A DNA stretch of 36,070 nt from DATFLL01 sp035267785 (lineage in GTDB: Bacteria; Pseudomonadota; Gammaproteobacteria; DATFLL01). Both the position numbers and the translations under genes were made by a program. This document shows positions 23,050 through 30,623 of the stretch, piece by piece. How positions within the stretch are numbered: position 1 is the stretch's first letter; each line of letters begins with the position of its first letter. The stretch spans positions 1-36,070 of the forward strand of contig DATFLL010000012.1 in the NCBI GenBank assembly GCA_035267785.1, written 5' to 3'. The notes beneath the pieces are model-generated. The model saw only the letters and a list, made by a program, of their open reading frames with translations, did not search any database and was not told the DNA's origin.

Positions 23050-23994
23050 TCAATTCAAGGGTAGCGGCTCGCGCCTGGCGACCCGCTGTTCGAGGATACG
23101 CTGGAACACGGCGGGATCCTTGGTCTGGGTCAGACTCCCCGGCCGCGGAAACTCGGCGTCGTGCAGGCGCGAGACCCAGAACCGTAGGGCCGCGGCTCGC
23201 AGGAGGGTCGGCCAAGCGCCCCGTTCGATGGCGCTGATCGGCCGCTCACGGTGATAGGCGCCGGTGAGAGCGGCCAGGCGCTGGCCGTCGAGCGAGCCGT
23301 CGGGCTGTACGCACCAGTCGTTGGCGGCAATGGCCAGGTCGTAGAGCAGGACGTCGTCGCAGGCGTCGTAGCAGTCGAGCAGCCCGGTGAGTTCTTCCCC
23401 TTCGAACAGGACATTGTCGCGAAACAGGTCGGCGTGGATGGGGCCGCGGGGCAGGTCGTTGAGCCGGAACAGCGACTGGAAGTGCAGCTCGGCGTCGAGC
23501 AGGGCCGCGGCGTCCGCGTCCAGCCGGGGCCGCACGCGCTCGCCGAGCTCGCGCCACCAGCGCAGGCCGCGTGAATTGTCGCGGTGCCGATCGAAGTCGG
23601 CGCCGACTCGGTGCCAGCGCCCGAGCGCTTGGCCGACGGCCGCGCAGTGGGCGGGTCCGGGCGTGTCCACCGGTGCGCCGGGCAGGCGGGCACATATGGC
23701 GGCCGGGCGCCCTTGCAGCTGGTCAAAACGCTGCCCCGCCCGGTTGGCCACGGGCGCCGGACAGGGGATGCCATGCTCGGCCAGGTAGGCCATCAGGTCG
23801 AGGAAGTAGTCGACATCGTTCGTCTCAACCCGCTCGAAGACAGTGAGCACGTGCTCGCCCGTGGAGGTCGTCAACCAGTAGTTGCTGTTTTCGATACCGT
23901 CGGCGATCCCCTCCAGGGTGAGGGGCGAGCCGAGCGAATAGTCGCGCAGAAAGACCTCGAGCTCGTCGCGCTCAACGCGGGTATAGACAGCCAT
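23050..23994 (-). CDS. thrB: homoserine kinase, APH/choline-kinase-fold type
   Basis: The 314-residue protein matches the Pseudomonas-type ThrB, which is unrelated to the GHMP ThrB of enterics. Features: N-terminal VYTRVERDELEVFLRDY, GIENSNYWLTT, the catalytic loop GPIHADLFRDNVLFEGEELTG (HxDxxxxN, about residue 190) and LLDCYDACDDVLLYDLAI (metal Asp). It phosphorylates homoserine in threonine synthesis. The ATG at 23994 gives the family-typical MAVYT start; a TTG two codons earlier is possible, and neither has a strong ribosome binding site. The DUF2782, polA and engB neighbours support the call, as this order is known around P. aeruginosa PA5495. Confidence 0.92.
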   Translation of the reverse strand: MAVYTRVERDELEVFLRDYSLGSPLTLEGIADGIENSNYWLTTSTGEHVLTVFERVETNDVDYFLDLMAYLAEHGIPCPAPVANRAGQRFDQLQGRPAAICARLPGAPVDTPGPAHCAAVGQALGRWHRVGADFDRHRDNSRGLRWWRELGERVRPRLDADAAALLDAELHFQSLFRLNDLPRGPIHADLFRDNVLFEGEELTGLLDCYDACDDVLLYDLAIAANDWCVQPDGSLDGQRLAALTGAYHRERPISAIERGAWPTLLRAAALRFWVSRLHDAEFPRPGSLTQTKDPAVFQRILEQRVARREPLPLN

Positions 23995-24040
23995 CGGCAA
24001 TCAGGGATTCAGAAATGTGGCTTGCGCGGCGTCGCCGACA

Positions 24041-24439
24041 TCACCATTGGAACAGGATCCACTGGTTGATGGGCGGGTTGTCGAGGTTGTCGCTGCGCGT
24101 GTCCAGAATGCCGTCGCCGTTGGTGTCGATCAGGTAATAGGGGAAACCCTTGTCCGGGGTGATCTTCACGTACTGCAGACGACCGTGGACCCGGTATTCC
24201 TCGATGGTAGTGTGCTGGCGCTGGATGATGGTCACCTCGGGCTCCAGCGAGTCCTGCTGGTCCGCGCCCACCGACGGCGCCGGCGGACCGGGGTTCGTGT
24301 TCGGTTGCGTACCCGGGGCGGACGCCGGCGGCGGGGGCGGCGGAGGCGGCGCATCCGGCAGCCCCGCAGCCGAATCGGATGCGTCGGCCGCCCAGGCAGG
24401 GACGGCGGCAAGCAGGCAGAGCAACAACAGAATACGCAT
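24041..24439 (-). CDS. DUF2782 exported protein
   Basis: The 132-residue protein has a Sec signal peptide (MRILLLLCLLAAVPAWAA), a linker with eight consecutive Pro and further Pro/Gly repeats, and a C-terminal domain of about 65 residues. That domain (EVTIIQR, IEEYRVHGRLQYVKITP, FPYYLIDTNGDG) is DUF2782. Its function is not known to me. It follows the LOG gene by 23 bp and precedes the homoserine kinase gene by 46 bp on the - strand, so one operon is likely. The Asp-rich DTNGDGILDT could bind a metal, but that is speculative. Confidence 0.87.
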   Translation of the reverse strand: MRILLLLCLLAAVPAWAADASDSAAGLPDAPPPPPPPPASAPGTQPNTNPGPPAPSVGADQQDSLEPEVTIIQRQHTTIEEYRVHGRLQYVKITPDKGFPYYLIDTNGDGILDTRSDNLDNPPINQWILFQW

Positions 24440-24462
24440 GACAGCCTTTCCGGATAGAGAAG

Positions 24463-25188
24463 CTAGAGATCGAGCAGGATGGCTTCTTCCTCGGCGGAAG
24501 GCTCGAAGCCGCGGTGCTCATAATGACTAAAGATAGCATCGACGACGTCCTGGGGCTCGTCGAGCACCTTGAACAGGTCGAGGTCCGCCGCGTCGATCGT
24601 GCCTTCTTCGACCAGCGTGTCGCGGAACCAGTCCACGAGTGCGGTCCAAAACGGAGAGTGCACCAGGATGATGGGAATGCGCCGCGTCTTGCCCGTTTGC
24701 ACGAGGGTCAGGATCTCGGCCAGCTCGTCCAGGGTGCCGAAGCCGCCGGGCAGCACCACGTAGGCGGCGGCGTATTTGACGAACATCACCTTGCGCGAGA
24801 AGAAGTGACGAAAGCTCAGCGAGATGTCCTGGTACGGATTGCCGCCCTGCTCGTGGGGCAGCTGGATGTTGAGACCGATACTGGGAGACTTGCCGGCGTA
24901 GGCGCCCTTATTGGCCGCCTCCATGATGCCGGGACCGCCGCCGCTGACCACCGAGAAACCGGCATCGGACAACAGGTGCGCGATCTCCTCGGTCAGCGTG
25001 TAGTATGGATGGCCCGGTTTGACGCGCGCCGAGCCGAAGATGCTGACCGACGGCTTGATTCGCGCCAGGCGCTCGAAGCCCTCGACGAACTCGGCCATGA
25101 TCTGGAATATCTTCCATGACTCGCGCGTGAGCATGGAGTCGTCAATCGGGTGCATCCCCGGATGCTCGGATTTGTAGTGATCGCTCAT
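24463..25188 (-). CDS. LOG-family protein (TIGR00730), nucleotide phosphoribohydrolase-like
   Basis: The 241-residue Rossmann-fold protein carries SVSIFGSARVKPGHPYY, VVSGGGPGIMEAANKGA (nucleotide-binding) and VVLPGGFGTLDELAE, the PGGxGTxxE motif with catalytic Arg/Glu region. LOG proteins release ribose-5-phosphate from cytokinin nucleotides or AMP-like nucleotides. Bacterial members often act in purine nucleotide turnover, so the substrate here is open. Met at 25188 is preferred over an in-frame TTG at 25197; neither has a clear ribosome binding site. It is divergent from polA across 236 bp. Confidence 0.9.
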   Translation of the reverse strand: MSDHYKSEHPGMHPIDDSMLTRESWKIFQIMAEFVEGFERLARIKPSVSIFGSARVKPGHPYYTLTEEIAHLLSDAGFSVVSGGGPGIMEAANKGAYAGKSPSIGLNIQLPHEQGGNPYQDISLSFRHFFSRKVMFVKYAAAYVVLPGGFGTLDELAEILTLVQTGKTRRIPIILVHSPFWTALVDWFRDTLVEEGTIDAADLDLFKVLDEPQDVVDAIFSHYEHRGFEPSAEEEAILLDL

Positions 25189-25424
25189 AGAATTCAATCA
25201 ATCGGTGGTTGGCCACGATTAGCGGCGCCTGCGCCGCCTGTCCCATTGGTGCGGCGCGAAGGAACCCTTTAGCGCGGTCTGCCCGGATAGGACATAATGA
25301 CGCCGGCGATGCCGATGCCCCGGCCCGCGCCCGGTGTTGAAGCCTCGCCCCGACGCAGGCTTTCATTTTCGCACTTGTACGCCGCACAAGCCACTATCGA
25401 CAACGAAGCGAGCGCCTCGAAGCC

Positions 25425-28148
25425 ATGACCCCGCCCACAACCAAGCCCCTCGTCCTGGTCGACGGTTCGTCCTATTTGTACCGCGCCTTCCACGCGATGC
25501 CCAAGCTCACCAACTCCAAGGGCGAGCCCACCGGGGCCACTTACGGCGTGATCAACATGCTGCGCCGGCTGCTCAAGGACTACGACCCCGAGCACGTCGC
25601 GGTGGTCTTCGATGCCAAGGGCAAGACCTTTCGCGACGAGCTCTACGACCAATACAAGGCCAATCGCCCGCCGATGCCGGACGAGCTACGCGGCCAGATC
25701 GAAGATATCCACGGCATCGTGCGGGCCATGGGCCTGCCGATTCTGGTCGTCGACGGGGTGGAGGCCGATGACGTGATCGCCACGCTCGCGCGCCAGGCCA
25801 GCGCTGAGGGCGTGGCGACGATCGTCTCTACCGGCGACAAGGACCTCGCTCAGCTCGTCGACGAGCACGTCACGCTCATCAACACGATGAATGACACGGT
25901 GATGGATGGCGAGGGCGTGGTAGACAAATTCGGTGTGCCGGCCGAGCGCATTGTCGACTACCTCGCCCTCATCGGCGACACCTCGGACAACGTGCCCGGC
26001 GTACCGGGTGTCGGCCCCAAGACGGCGGTCAAGTGGCTGCGGCAATACGGCTCGCTCGACGCGATCATCGAGCACGCCGACGAGATCAAGGGCAAGGCGG
26101 GGGAGAACCTGCGCGCCGCGCTCGACCAGCTCGCCCTGTCGCGCGAGCTGGTCACGGTCAAGTCCGACGTCGCGCTGGATCTGGCACCGGAGGACCTGCA
26201 CCGCGGCGATGCCGATACCGAGCGCCTGCGCGAGTATTACGCGCGCCTGGAATTCAGGACTTGGCTCTCCGAGGTGCTTGGGGACGCGGCCAGCGCACCG
26301 GAGTCAGCCGAAGGGGGCGAGCGCCGCGGTGCGCCGCCGAGCGGCGATTATCATACCGTGCTCGATGCGAACGAGTTCGATGCGTGGCTCCAGCGCCTGC
26401 GCGAGGCCGAGGTCTTCGCCTTCGATCTGGAGACGACGAGCCTGGATTATATGGAGGCGCAGATCGTGGGCTGCTCCTTTGCCGTAAATACCGGCGAGGC
26501 CGCCTACGTGCCGCTGGCCCACGACTATCCCGGCGCGCCCGAACAGCTGGACCGCGACACCGTGCTCGAGCGCCTGCGACCGCTGCTCGAAGACGAGGCA
26601 TGCGCCAAGCTTGGCCACAACCTCAAATACGACATGAGTGTCCTGGCCAGTTACGGTATCGAGCTGCGCGGGATCCGTTTCGATACCATGCTCGAGTCCT
26701 ATGTGTTGGATTCGACGGCGAGCCGCCACGACATGGACTCGTTGGCCTTGAAATACCTTGGCCACAAGAACATCAGCTACGAGGATGTCGCCGGCAAGGG
26801 CGCCAAGCAGATCGGTTTCAACGAGGTCGCCCTGGAAGAGGCCGCGCCCTACGCCGCCGAGGATGCCGATATCGCGCTGCGTCTGCACGAACACCTGTGG
26901 CCGCGGCTGGGCGAGCTGCCCGGTCTCCGGCGCGTGTTCAACGAGATCGAGATGCCTCTGGTGCCGGTGCTCTCGCGCATGGAGCGCCACGGGGTCCTTA
27001 TCGATGTCGAGCGCCTGCGCGAGCAGAGTGCGCAACTCGCCGAACGCATGGCGGAGATCGAGCAGGCGGCTCACGACGAGGCGGGCGCGCCGTTCAATCT
27101 CAGCTCGCCCAAACAGATCCAGGCCATCCTGTTCGATCAGCTCAAGCTGCCGGTGTTGGCCAAGACCCCCAAGGGCCAGCCCTCGACGGCCGAGTCGGTG
27201 CTCGCCGAGCTTGCCCTGGAGTATCCCCTGCCGCGTCTGATCCTCGACTACCGCGCCATGGCCAAGCTCAAATCGACCTATACGGACAAGCTCCCCGAGC
27301 AGGTCAGCCCCGTCACCGGGCGCGTGCACACCTCGTTTCACCAGGCGGTGGCGGCCACCGGCCGCTTGTCCTCCTCGGACCCCAATCTGCAGAACATCCC
27401 GATTCGCAGCGAGGAGGGCCGGCGCATTCGCCAGGCCTTCATTGCGGCGCCTGGCTATCGTATGGTCGCTGCCGACTATTCGCAGATCGAGCTGCGCATC
27501 ATGGCGCACCTGTCCGGCGACGAGGGACTGCTGCGCGCATTCGCCGCCGGCGAGGACATTCACCGCGCCACCGCGGCCGAGGTGTTCGCAACGATGCCCG
27601 AGGACGTGACCGGCGAGCAGCGCCGCGCGGCCAAGGCGATCAACTTCGGTCTTATCTACGGCATGTCGGCCTTCGGCCTCGGTCGCCAGCTCGGCATCGA
27701 TCGTGGCGAGGCGCAGGCCTACGTCGACCGTTACTTTGCGCGCTATCCCGGTGTGAAGGACTACATGGAGCGCACTCGCGCGCAGGCGCGCGAGCAGGGC
27801 TATGTCGAAACCGTGTTCGGTCGGCGGCTGTACCTGCCGGAGATCAACGCCAGCAACGCGCAGCGCCGCCAGTACGCCGAGCGCACGGCCATCAACGCGC
27901 CCATGCAGGGGACGGCGGCCGATATCATCAAGCGCGCCATGATTCGCATGGACCAGACGCTGCGCGAGACCGGGGTCGACGCGCGCATGATCCTGCAGGT
28001 CCACGACGAACTGATCTTCGAGGTCGTCGACTCGCTCGTGCAGGACGTCGCCGACGTCATCGTCAACACCATGGTCGGCGCCGCCGAGCTGAACGTACCC
28101 CTCGTGGTCGATGTCGGTGTCGGGGCCAACTGGGACGAGGCACACTGA
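25425..28148 (+). CDS. polA: DNA polymerase I
   Basis: The 907-residue protein has all three domains. The 5'-3' exonuclease (1–290) has LVDGSSYLYRAFHA, VFDAKGKTFRDELY and GVEADDVIATL. The 3'-5' proofreading domain (about 310–500) has FDLETTSL with the Asp-x-Glu pair kept, so proofreading is probably active. The polymerase domain has motif A AADYSQIELR (about 683), motif B RRAAKAINFGLIYG and motif C QVHDEL (about 858). It processes Okazaki fragments and fills repair gaps. Length and motifs are normal. The ribosome binding site is weak (GAAG). The engB gene and a candidate sRNA locus lie downstream. Confidence 0.97.
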   Translation: MTPPTTKPLVLVDGSSYLYRAFHAMPKLTNSKGEPTGATYGVINMLRRLLKDYDPEHVAVVFDAKGKTFRDELYDQYKANRPPMPDELRGQIEDIHGIVRAMGLPILVVDGVEADDVIATLARQASAEGVATIVSTGDKDLAQLVDEHVTLINTMNDTVMDGEGVVDKFGVPAERIVDYLALIGDTSDNVPGVPGVGPKTAVKWLRQYGSLDAIIEHADEIKGKAGENLRAALDQLALSRELVTVKSDVALDLAPEDLHRGDADTERLREYYARLEFRTWLSEVLGDAASAPESAEGGERRGAPPSGDYHTVLDANEFDAWLQRLREAEVFAFDLETTSLDYMEAQIVGCSFAVNTGEAAYVPLAHDYPGAPEQLDRDTVLERLRPLLEDEACAKLGHNLKYDMSVLASYGIELRGIRFDTMLESYVLDSTASRHDMDSLALKYLGHKNISYEDVAGKGAKQIGFNEVALEEAAPYAAEDADIALRLHEHLWPRLGELPGLRRVFNEIEMPLVPVLSRMERHGVLIDVERLREQSAQLAERMAEIEQAAHDEAGAPFNLSSPKQIQAILFDQLKLPVLAKTPKGQPSTAESVLAELALEYPLPRLILDYRAMAKLKSTYTDKLPEQVSPVTGRVHTSFHQAVAATGRLSSSDPNLQNIPIRSEEGRRIRQAFIAAPGYRMVAADYSQIELRIMAHLSGDEGLLRAFAAGEDIHRATAAEVFATMPEDVTGEQRRAAKAINFGLIYGMSAFGLGRQLGIDRGEAQAYVDRYFARYPGVKDYMERTRAQAREQGYVETVFGRRLYLPEINASNAQRRQYAERTAINAPMQGTAADIIKRAMIRMDQTLRETGVDARMILQVHDELIFEVVDSLVQDVADVIVNTMVGAAELNVPLVVDVGVGANWDEAH

Positions 28149-28403
28149 TACGCCGCGTGTACGGAGCCGGCCGCGCGGCTTCGAATGAAACCGTCCGATT
28201 TCCGGCCGTGTGAACTGTGCCCGGATCGATCCTCTGCCGGGCTTGAACTTCTCCGGGTGCCTGCAGTCTACGAATATGACGCGGCTGTCCCACCGGACGA
28301 CGAGCCGCCCGGTGTACCCCCCGCAGCCGCGTCGCCTTTATTTTCATCGATTCGTTGGGGTTTTGGTCGATGGGGCCGGACCGGAGGAATTTTGAAAGTG
28401 TCC
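28149..28403. other. polA–sRNA spacer, no gene supported
   Basis: A short + strand frame at 28185–28433 has no recognisable domain and no ribosome binding site, and it runs into the promoter of the candidate small RNA. Nothing else is supported in these 255 bases. Confidence 0.4.
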
Positions 28404-28431
28404 GGAACTATCGCTGAGCTGCCGGGTCAAT
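28404..28431 (+). promoter_or_regulatory. RpoE/AlgU-type (extracytoplasmic sigma factor) promoter
   Basis: GGAACTA (28404–28410) and GTCAAT (28426–28431) are separated by exactly 15 bp. This closely fits the sigma-E consensus GGAACTT, 15–16 bp, GTCAAA. Transcription would start near 28436–28440 and run into the terminator at 28517. Confidence 0.7.
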
Positions 28432-28436
28432 GAAAG

Positions 28437-28558
28437 TAAGGTGTTTTCACCCTTCCCGCCTTCTCTCCCTGGCGGGAATCTGCTAGGTCCGGATCCCCCA
28501 AGCCGGACTGACCTTGAGCCCCGGAACCTCCCCCCCACTTAGGCCGGGGCTTCTTTTT
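28437..28558 (+). ncRNA. candidate sigma-E-dependent small RNA in the polA–engB gap (Spot 42/ErsA position)
   Basis: The predicted transcript of about 120 nt runs from the sigma-E-like promoter to a rho-independent terminator. A short AAGGTG–TTTT–CACCCTT hairpin (28438–28454) opens it. A perfect 8-bp stem follows (TTCCCGCC 28453–28460 with GGCGGGAA 28471–28478; loop TTCTCTCCCT). Then comes a 6-bp stem (GTCCGG 28487–28492 with CCGGAC 28503–28508; loop ATCCCCCAAG), and last the terminator stem with a C-rich loop. The first two partly overlap and may be alternatives. The three C/U-rich loops could pair with GGAGG-type ribosome binding sites. Known sRNAs in this gap are Spot 42 (E. coli) and the AlgU-driven ErsA of about 130 nt (P. 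aeruginosa). Homology to ErsA is inferred from position, promoter type and size. Confidence 0.68.
28517..28558 (+). terminator. rho-independent terminator of the candidate sRNA
   Basis: AGCCCCGG (28517–28524) pairs with CCGGGGCT (28544–28551), with an inner CCT/AGG pairing, followed by TCTTTTT. It lies on the + strand, just before the convergent engB stop. Confidence 0.9.
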
Positions 28559-28565
28559 GCCTATC

Positions 28566-29225
28566 TCATTCTGCTTTGGGTTCGTCCCCGGCCAGCGCCT
28601 CGGTGTAGCCCAGCCAGCCGTCGAGCACCGCCTCGAGCTCGGCCACGCCGGTGCCCGTGGTCGCCGAGAACAGCTGGACGCTCACCGCAAAATCCCCGCC
28701 GCCCAGCGCCTGGCGCACCCCGAGCAGCGTATTCTTGGCCGCGCCCCGCTTGAGCTTGTCGGCCTTGGTCAGCAGGATGTGTACCGCCATGCCCCGGTGG
28801 CGGCACCAGGCCAGCATCTGTTCGTCGAAGTCGGTCAGCGGGTGGCGCACGTCCATGACCAGGACCAGGCCCCGCAGCGAGCCTCGGCGCTCGAAGTAGC
28901 CCTGCATGGCCTGCTGCCAGTGTCGGCGCACCGACTCCGGTACCTTGGCGTAGCCGTAGCCGGGCAGGTCGACCAGCCGGCGGGTCTCGTCCAGGGTGAA
29001 AAAGTTGATGAGCTGGGTGCGCCCGGGGGTCTTGCTGGTGCGTGCCAGGGCGCGCCGGCGCGTCAGGGCGTTGATGGCGCTCGATTTGCCCGCGTTGGAC
29101 CGCCCGGCGAAGGCTACCTCGAGACCCTCGTCCGGGGGGCAGCGGCGCAGGTCCGGCGCACTGGTCAGAAAGGCGGCGCGGGCGTAGGCCGGATTGCGCG
29201 ATTTTGGCGTCGAGGTCTGTTGCAT
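28566..29225 (-). CDS. engB: ribosome biogenesis GTPase EngB/YsxC
   Basis: The 219-residue GTPase has G1 GRSNAGKSS (residues 41–49), the switch region KTPGRTQLINFF, G3 DLPGYGYAKV, G4 TKAD and a G5-like FSATTGTG. EngB helps assemble the 50S ribosomal subunit. The start at 29225 gives MQQTSTPKSRNPAYARA, typical of the family's short N-terminal extension. The frame stays open upstream, but that sequence lies in the GC-rich promoter region. The position next to polA is conserved in gammaproteobacteria. Confidence 0.95.
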   Translation of the reverse strand: MQQTSTPKSRNPAYARAAFLTSAPDLRRCPPDEGLEVAFAGRSNAGKSSAINALTRRRALARTSKTPGRTQLINFFTLDETRRLVDLPGYGYAKVPESVRRHWQQAMQGYFERRGSLRGLVLVMDVRHPLTDFDEQMLAWCRHRGMAVHILLTKADKLKRGAAKNTLLGVRQALGGGDFAVSVQLFSATTGTGVAELEAVLDGWLGYTEALAGDEPKAE

Positions 29226-29292
29226 GGTGGATTGGCACCGGTAGCGGGCTGTTCGGGGGCCCGGGGCCCGCGGGCGCCCTGGGCGGCTCTGC

Positions 29293-29321
29293 TTGACCGG
29301 GGACAGCGCACTTGGTATACA
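29293..29321 (+). promoter_or_regulatory. sigma-70 promoter for the cytochrome c genes
   Basis: TTGACC (29293–29298) and TATACA (29316–29321) are spaced by 17 bp, a near-consensus promoter 158 bp upstream of the cytochrome c5-like ATG. Confidence 0.72.
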
Positions 29322-29326
29322 AGTGC
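29308..29326. promoter_or_regulatory. palindromic operator candidate over the -10 element
   Basis: GCACTTG and CAAGTGC form perfect 7-base arms around GTATA, centred on the -10 of the cytochrome promoter. A dimeric repressor bound here would block RNA polymerase. The regulator is unknown. Confidence 0.5.
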
Positions 29327-29478
29327 CCCGATTTTCCGTTTCCGGCCGAAGGCGGGTCCAGTGTAACATTGGGCGCGGCGCGGGTTTAGCGCCACCAGAC
29401 ACAGCCCTCCGCGCGGTGGCCGACGAACGATGAGTGCAGCGAGTCCCTATCCCCCACCTAGTACTGGAGTAGGCCGTC

Positions 29479-29805
29479 ATGAATAAGCTGATCGTTGTTG
29501 CCGCCACCGGCGCCCTGTTCGGTGCCCTGGCTCCGGCCCAGGCCGACGAGTTGTCCAAGGGCGAAGAGGTCTTCAAGAACGCCTGTATCGCCTGCCACGG
29601 GGCCGGTGTCGCCGGCGCGCCCAAGCTCGGCGACAAGGCCGCCTGGAGCGACCGCATCGCCAAGGGTATGGACACGCTGGACGACCACGCCCTGCATGGT
29701 TTCAAGGGCAACAGCGGCTTCATGCCGCCCAAGGGCGGGCGTATGGACCTGAGCGACGAGGACGTCAAGGCCGCGGTGGCCTACATGGTGTCCCAGGCCA
29801 AATAA
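29479..29805 (+). CDS. monohaem class I cytochrome c (cytochrome c5-like)
   Basis: The 108-residue protein has a Sec signal peptide (cleavage after AQA, residue 22), one haem motif CIACH (residues 36–40) and a Met ligand in SGFMPPKGG. It ends in a short helix (DEDVKAAVAYMVSQ). Cytochromes c5 are periplasmic electron carriers that pass electrons to terminal oxidases or reductases. GGAG lies about 10 nt before the ATG. It sits 81 bp upstream of cytochrome c4, as in P. aeruginosa, and is probably transcribed from the promoter at 29293. Confidence 0.94.
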   Translation: MNKLIVVAATGALFGALAPAQADELSKGEEVFKNACIACHGAGVAGAPKLGDKAAWSDRIAKGMDTLDDHALHGFKGNSGFMPPKGGRMDLSDEDVKAAVAYMVSQAK

Positions 29806-29886
29806 ACGCACCGGCCCGGCGTGCGCGGCTGGATTGAATTTTTTCGCAAATCGTTGTCAATCAGATAGAACTTTTAAGGTATCCGA

Positions 29887-30501
29887 ATGAAGTATAAAGT
29901 TGCGATTGCAGCCGCCGCGCTGCTGACTGCCATGTCCGCCGCTCACGCCGCGGGCGACCCTGTCGCCGGCAAGGCGAAGTCCGCCACTTGTGCCGCCTGC
30001 CACGGCGCCGACGGCAACAGCGTCAATCCCCAGTGGCCCAAGCTGGCCGGTCAGCATGCGTCCTACATCGAAAAGGAGCTGCACGACTTCAAGTCGGGTG
30101 CCCGTACGAACCCGACCATGAGCCCGATGGCCAAGCCGCTCAGTGACGACGACATCAACAACCTGGCGGCCTATTTTTCCCAGCAGACCATGTCCATCGG
30201 CAAGGCCGACAAGTCGCTGGTGGCCAAGGGCGAGAAGATTTACCGCGGCGGTAACTCCGCCACGGGCGTTGCCGCCTGCATGGCCTGCCACGGTCCGGAC
30301 GGCGCCGGCAATCCGGCCGCCAAGTTCCCGCGCCTGGGCGGCCAGCATGCACCGTACGTCGTCGCGCAGCTGGAGGCCTTCAAGTCCGGCGCTCGCAGCA
30401 ACGATGCCGGCAAGATGATGCGTAACATTGCCAGCAAGATGACCGACGACGAAATCAAGGCCGTGGCCTCGTATATCGAAGGCCTTCACGCGGCCAAGTA
30501 A
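29887..30501 (+). CDS. dihaem cytochrome c4
   Basis: The 204-residue protein has a signal peptide (cleavage near AHA-A, residue 21) and two similar halves, each with a haem site: CAACH (residues 35–39) and CMACH (131–135). Met ligands are in NPTMSPMAKPLSDDD and AGKMMRNIASKMTDDE. Cytochrome c4 carries electrons in the periplasm, often bound to the membrane, toward cbb3-type or other oxidases. AAGG precedes the ATG. It could be transcribed with the preceding cytochrome gene. A strong hairpin follows. Confidence 0.95.
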   Translation: MKYKVAIAAAALLTAMSAAHAAGDPVAGKAKSATCAACHGADGNSVNPQWPKLAGQHASYIEKELHDFKSGARTNPTMSPMAKPLSDDDINNLAAYFSQQTMSIGKADKSLVAKGEKIYRGGNSATGVAACMACHGPDGAGNPAAKFPRLGGQHAPYVVAQLEAFKSGARSNDAGKMMRNIASKMTDDEIKAVASYIEGLHAAK

Positions 30502-30520
30502 ATCCCAGCGTTGACCCTCA

Positions 30521-30554
30521 CGACAAAGGGTGGTTTTCGGGCCACCCTTTGTCG
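30521..30554 (+). terminator. perfect 13-bp hairpin after cytochrome c4
   Basis: CGACAAAGGGTGG (30521–30533) pairs exactly with CCACCCTTTGTCG (30542–30554) around an 8-nt loop. There is no T-run after it, so it may protect the mRNA 3' end or attenuate rather than terminate by itself. Confidence 0.6.
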
Positions 30555-30623
30555 CCTCCGGGTACCGTACCGGATTCCCTTCTGGCCCGCCGCACTGCGG
30601 CGCCTGCGCAAGGTAGTTGATTC

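Noticed and set aside
22937..23215. Small Lys/Ala-rich - strand protein
   Set aside because: It overlaps the homoserine kinase gene in another frame and has no ribosome binding site or recognisable domain.
26304..28145. Long - strand frame opposite polA
   Set aside because: Same artefact; polA motifs are complete on the + strand.
28185..28433. 82-codon frame downstream of polA
   Set aside because: No ribosome binding site or domain, and it runs through the sigma-E-like promoter.
29806..29850. Terminator after the cytochrome c5-like gene
   Set aside because: The stem (CGCAC/GTGCG) is only about 5 bp and the T-run lies 13 bases away, so support is too weak.
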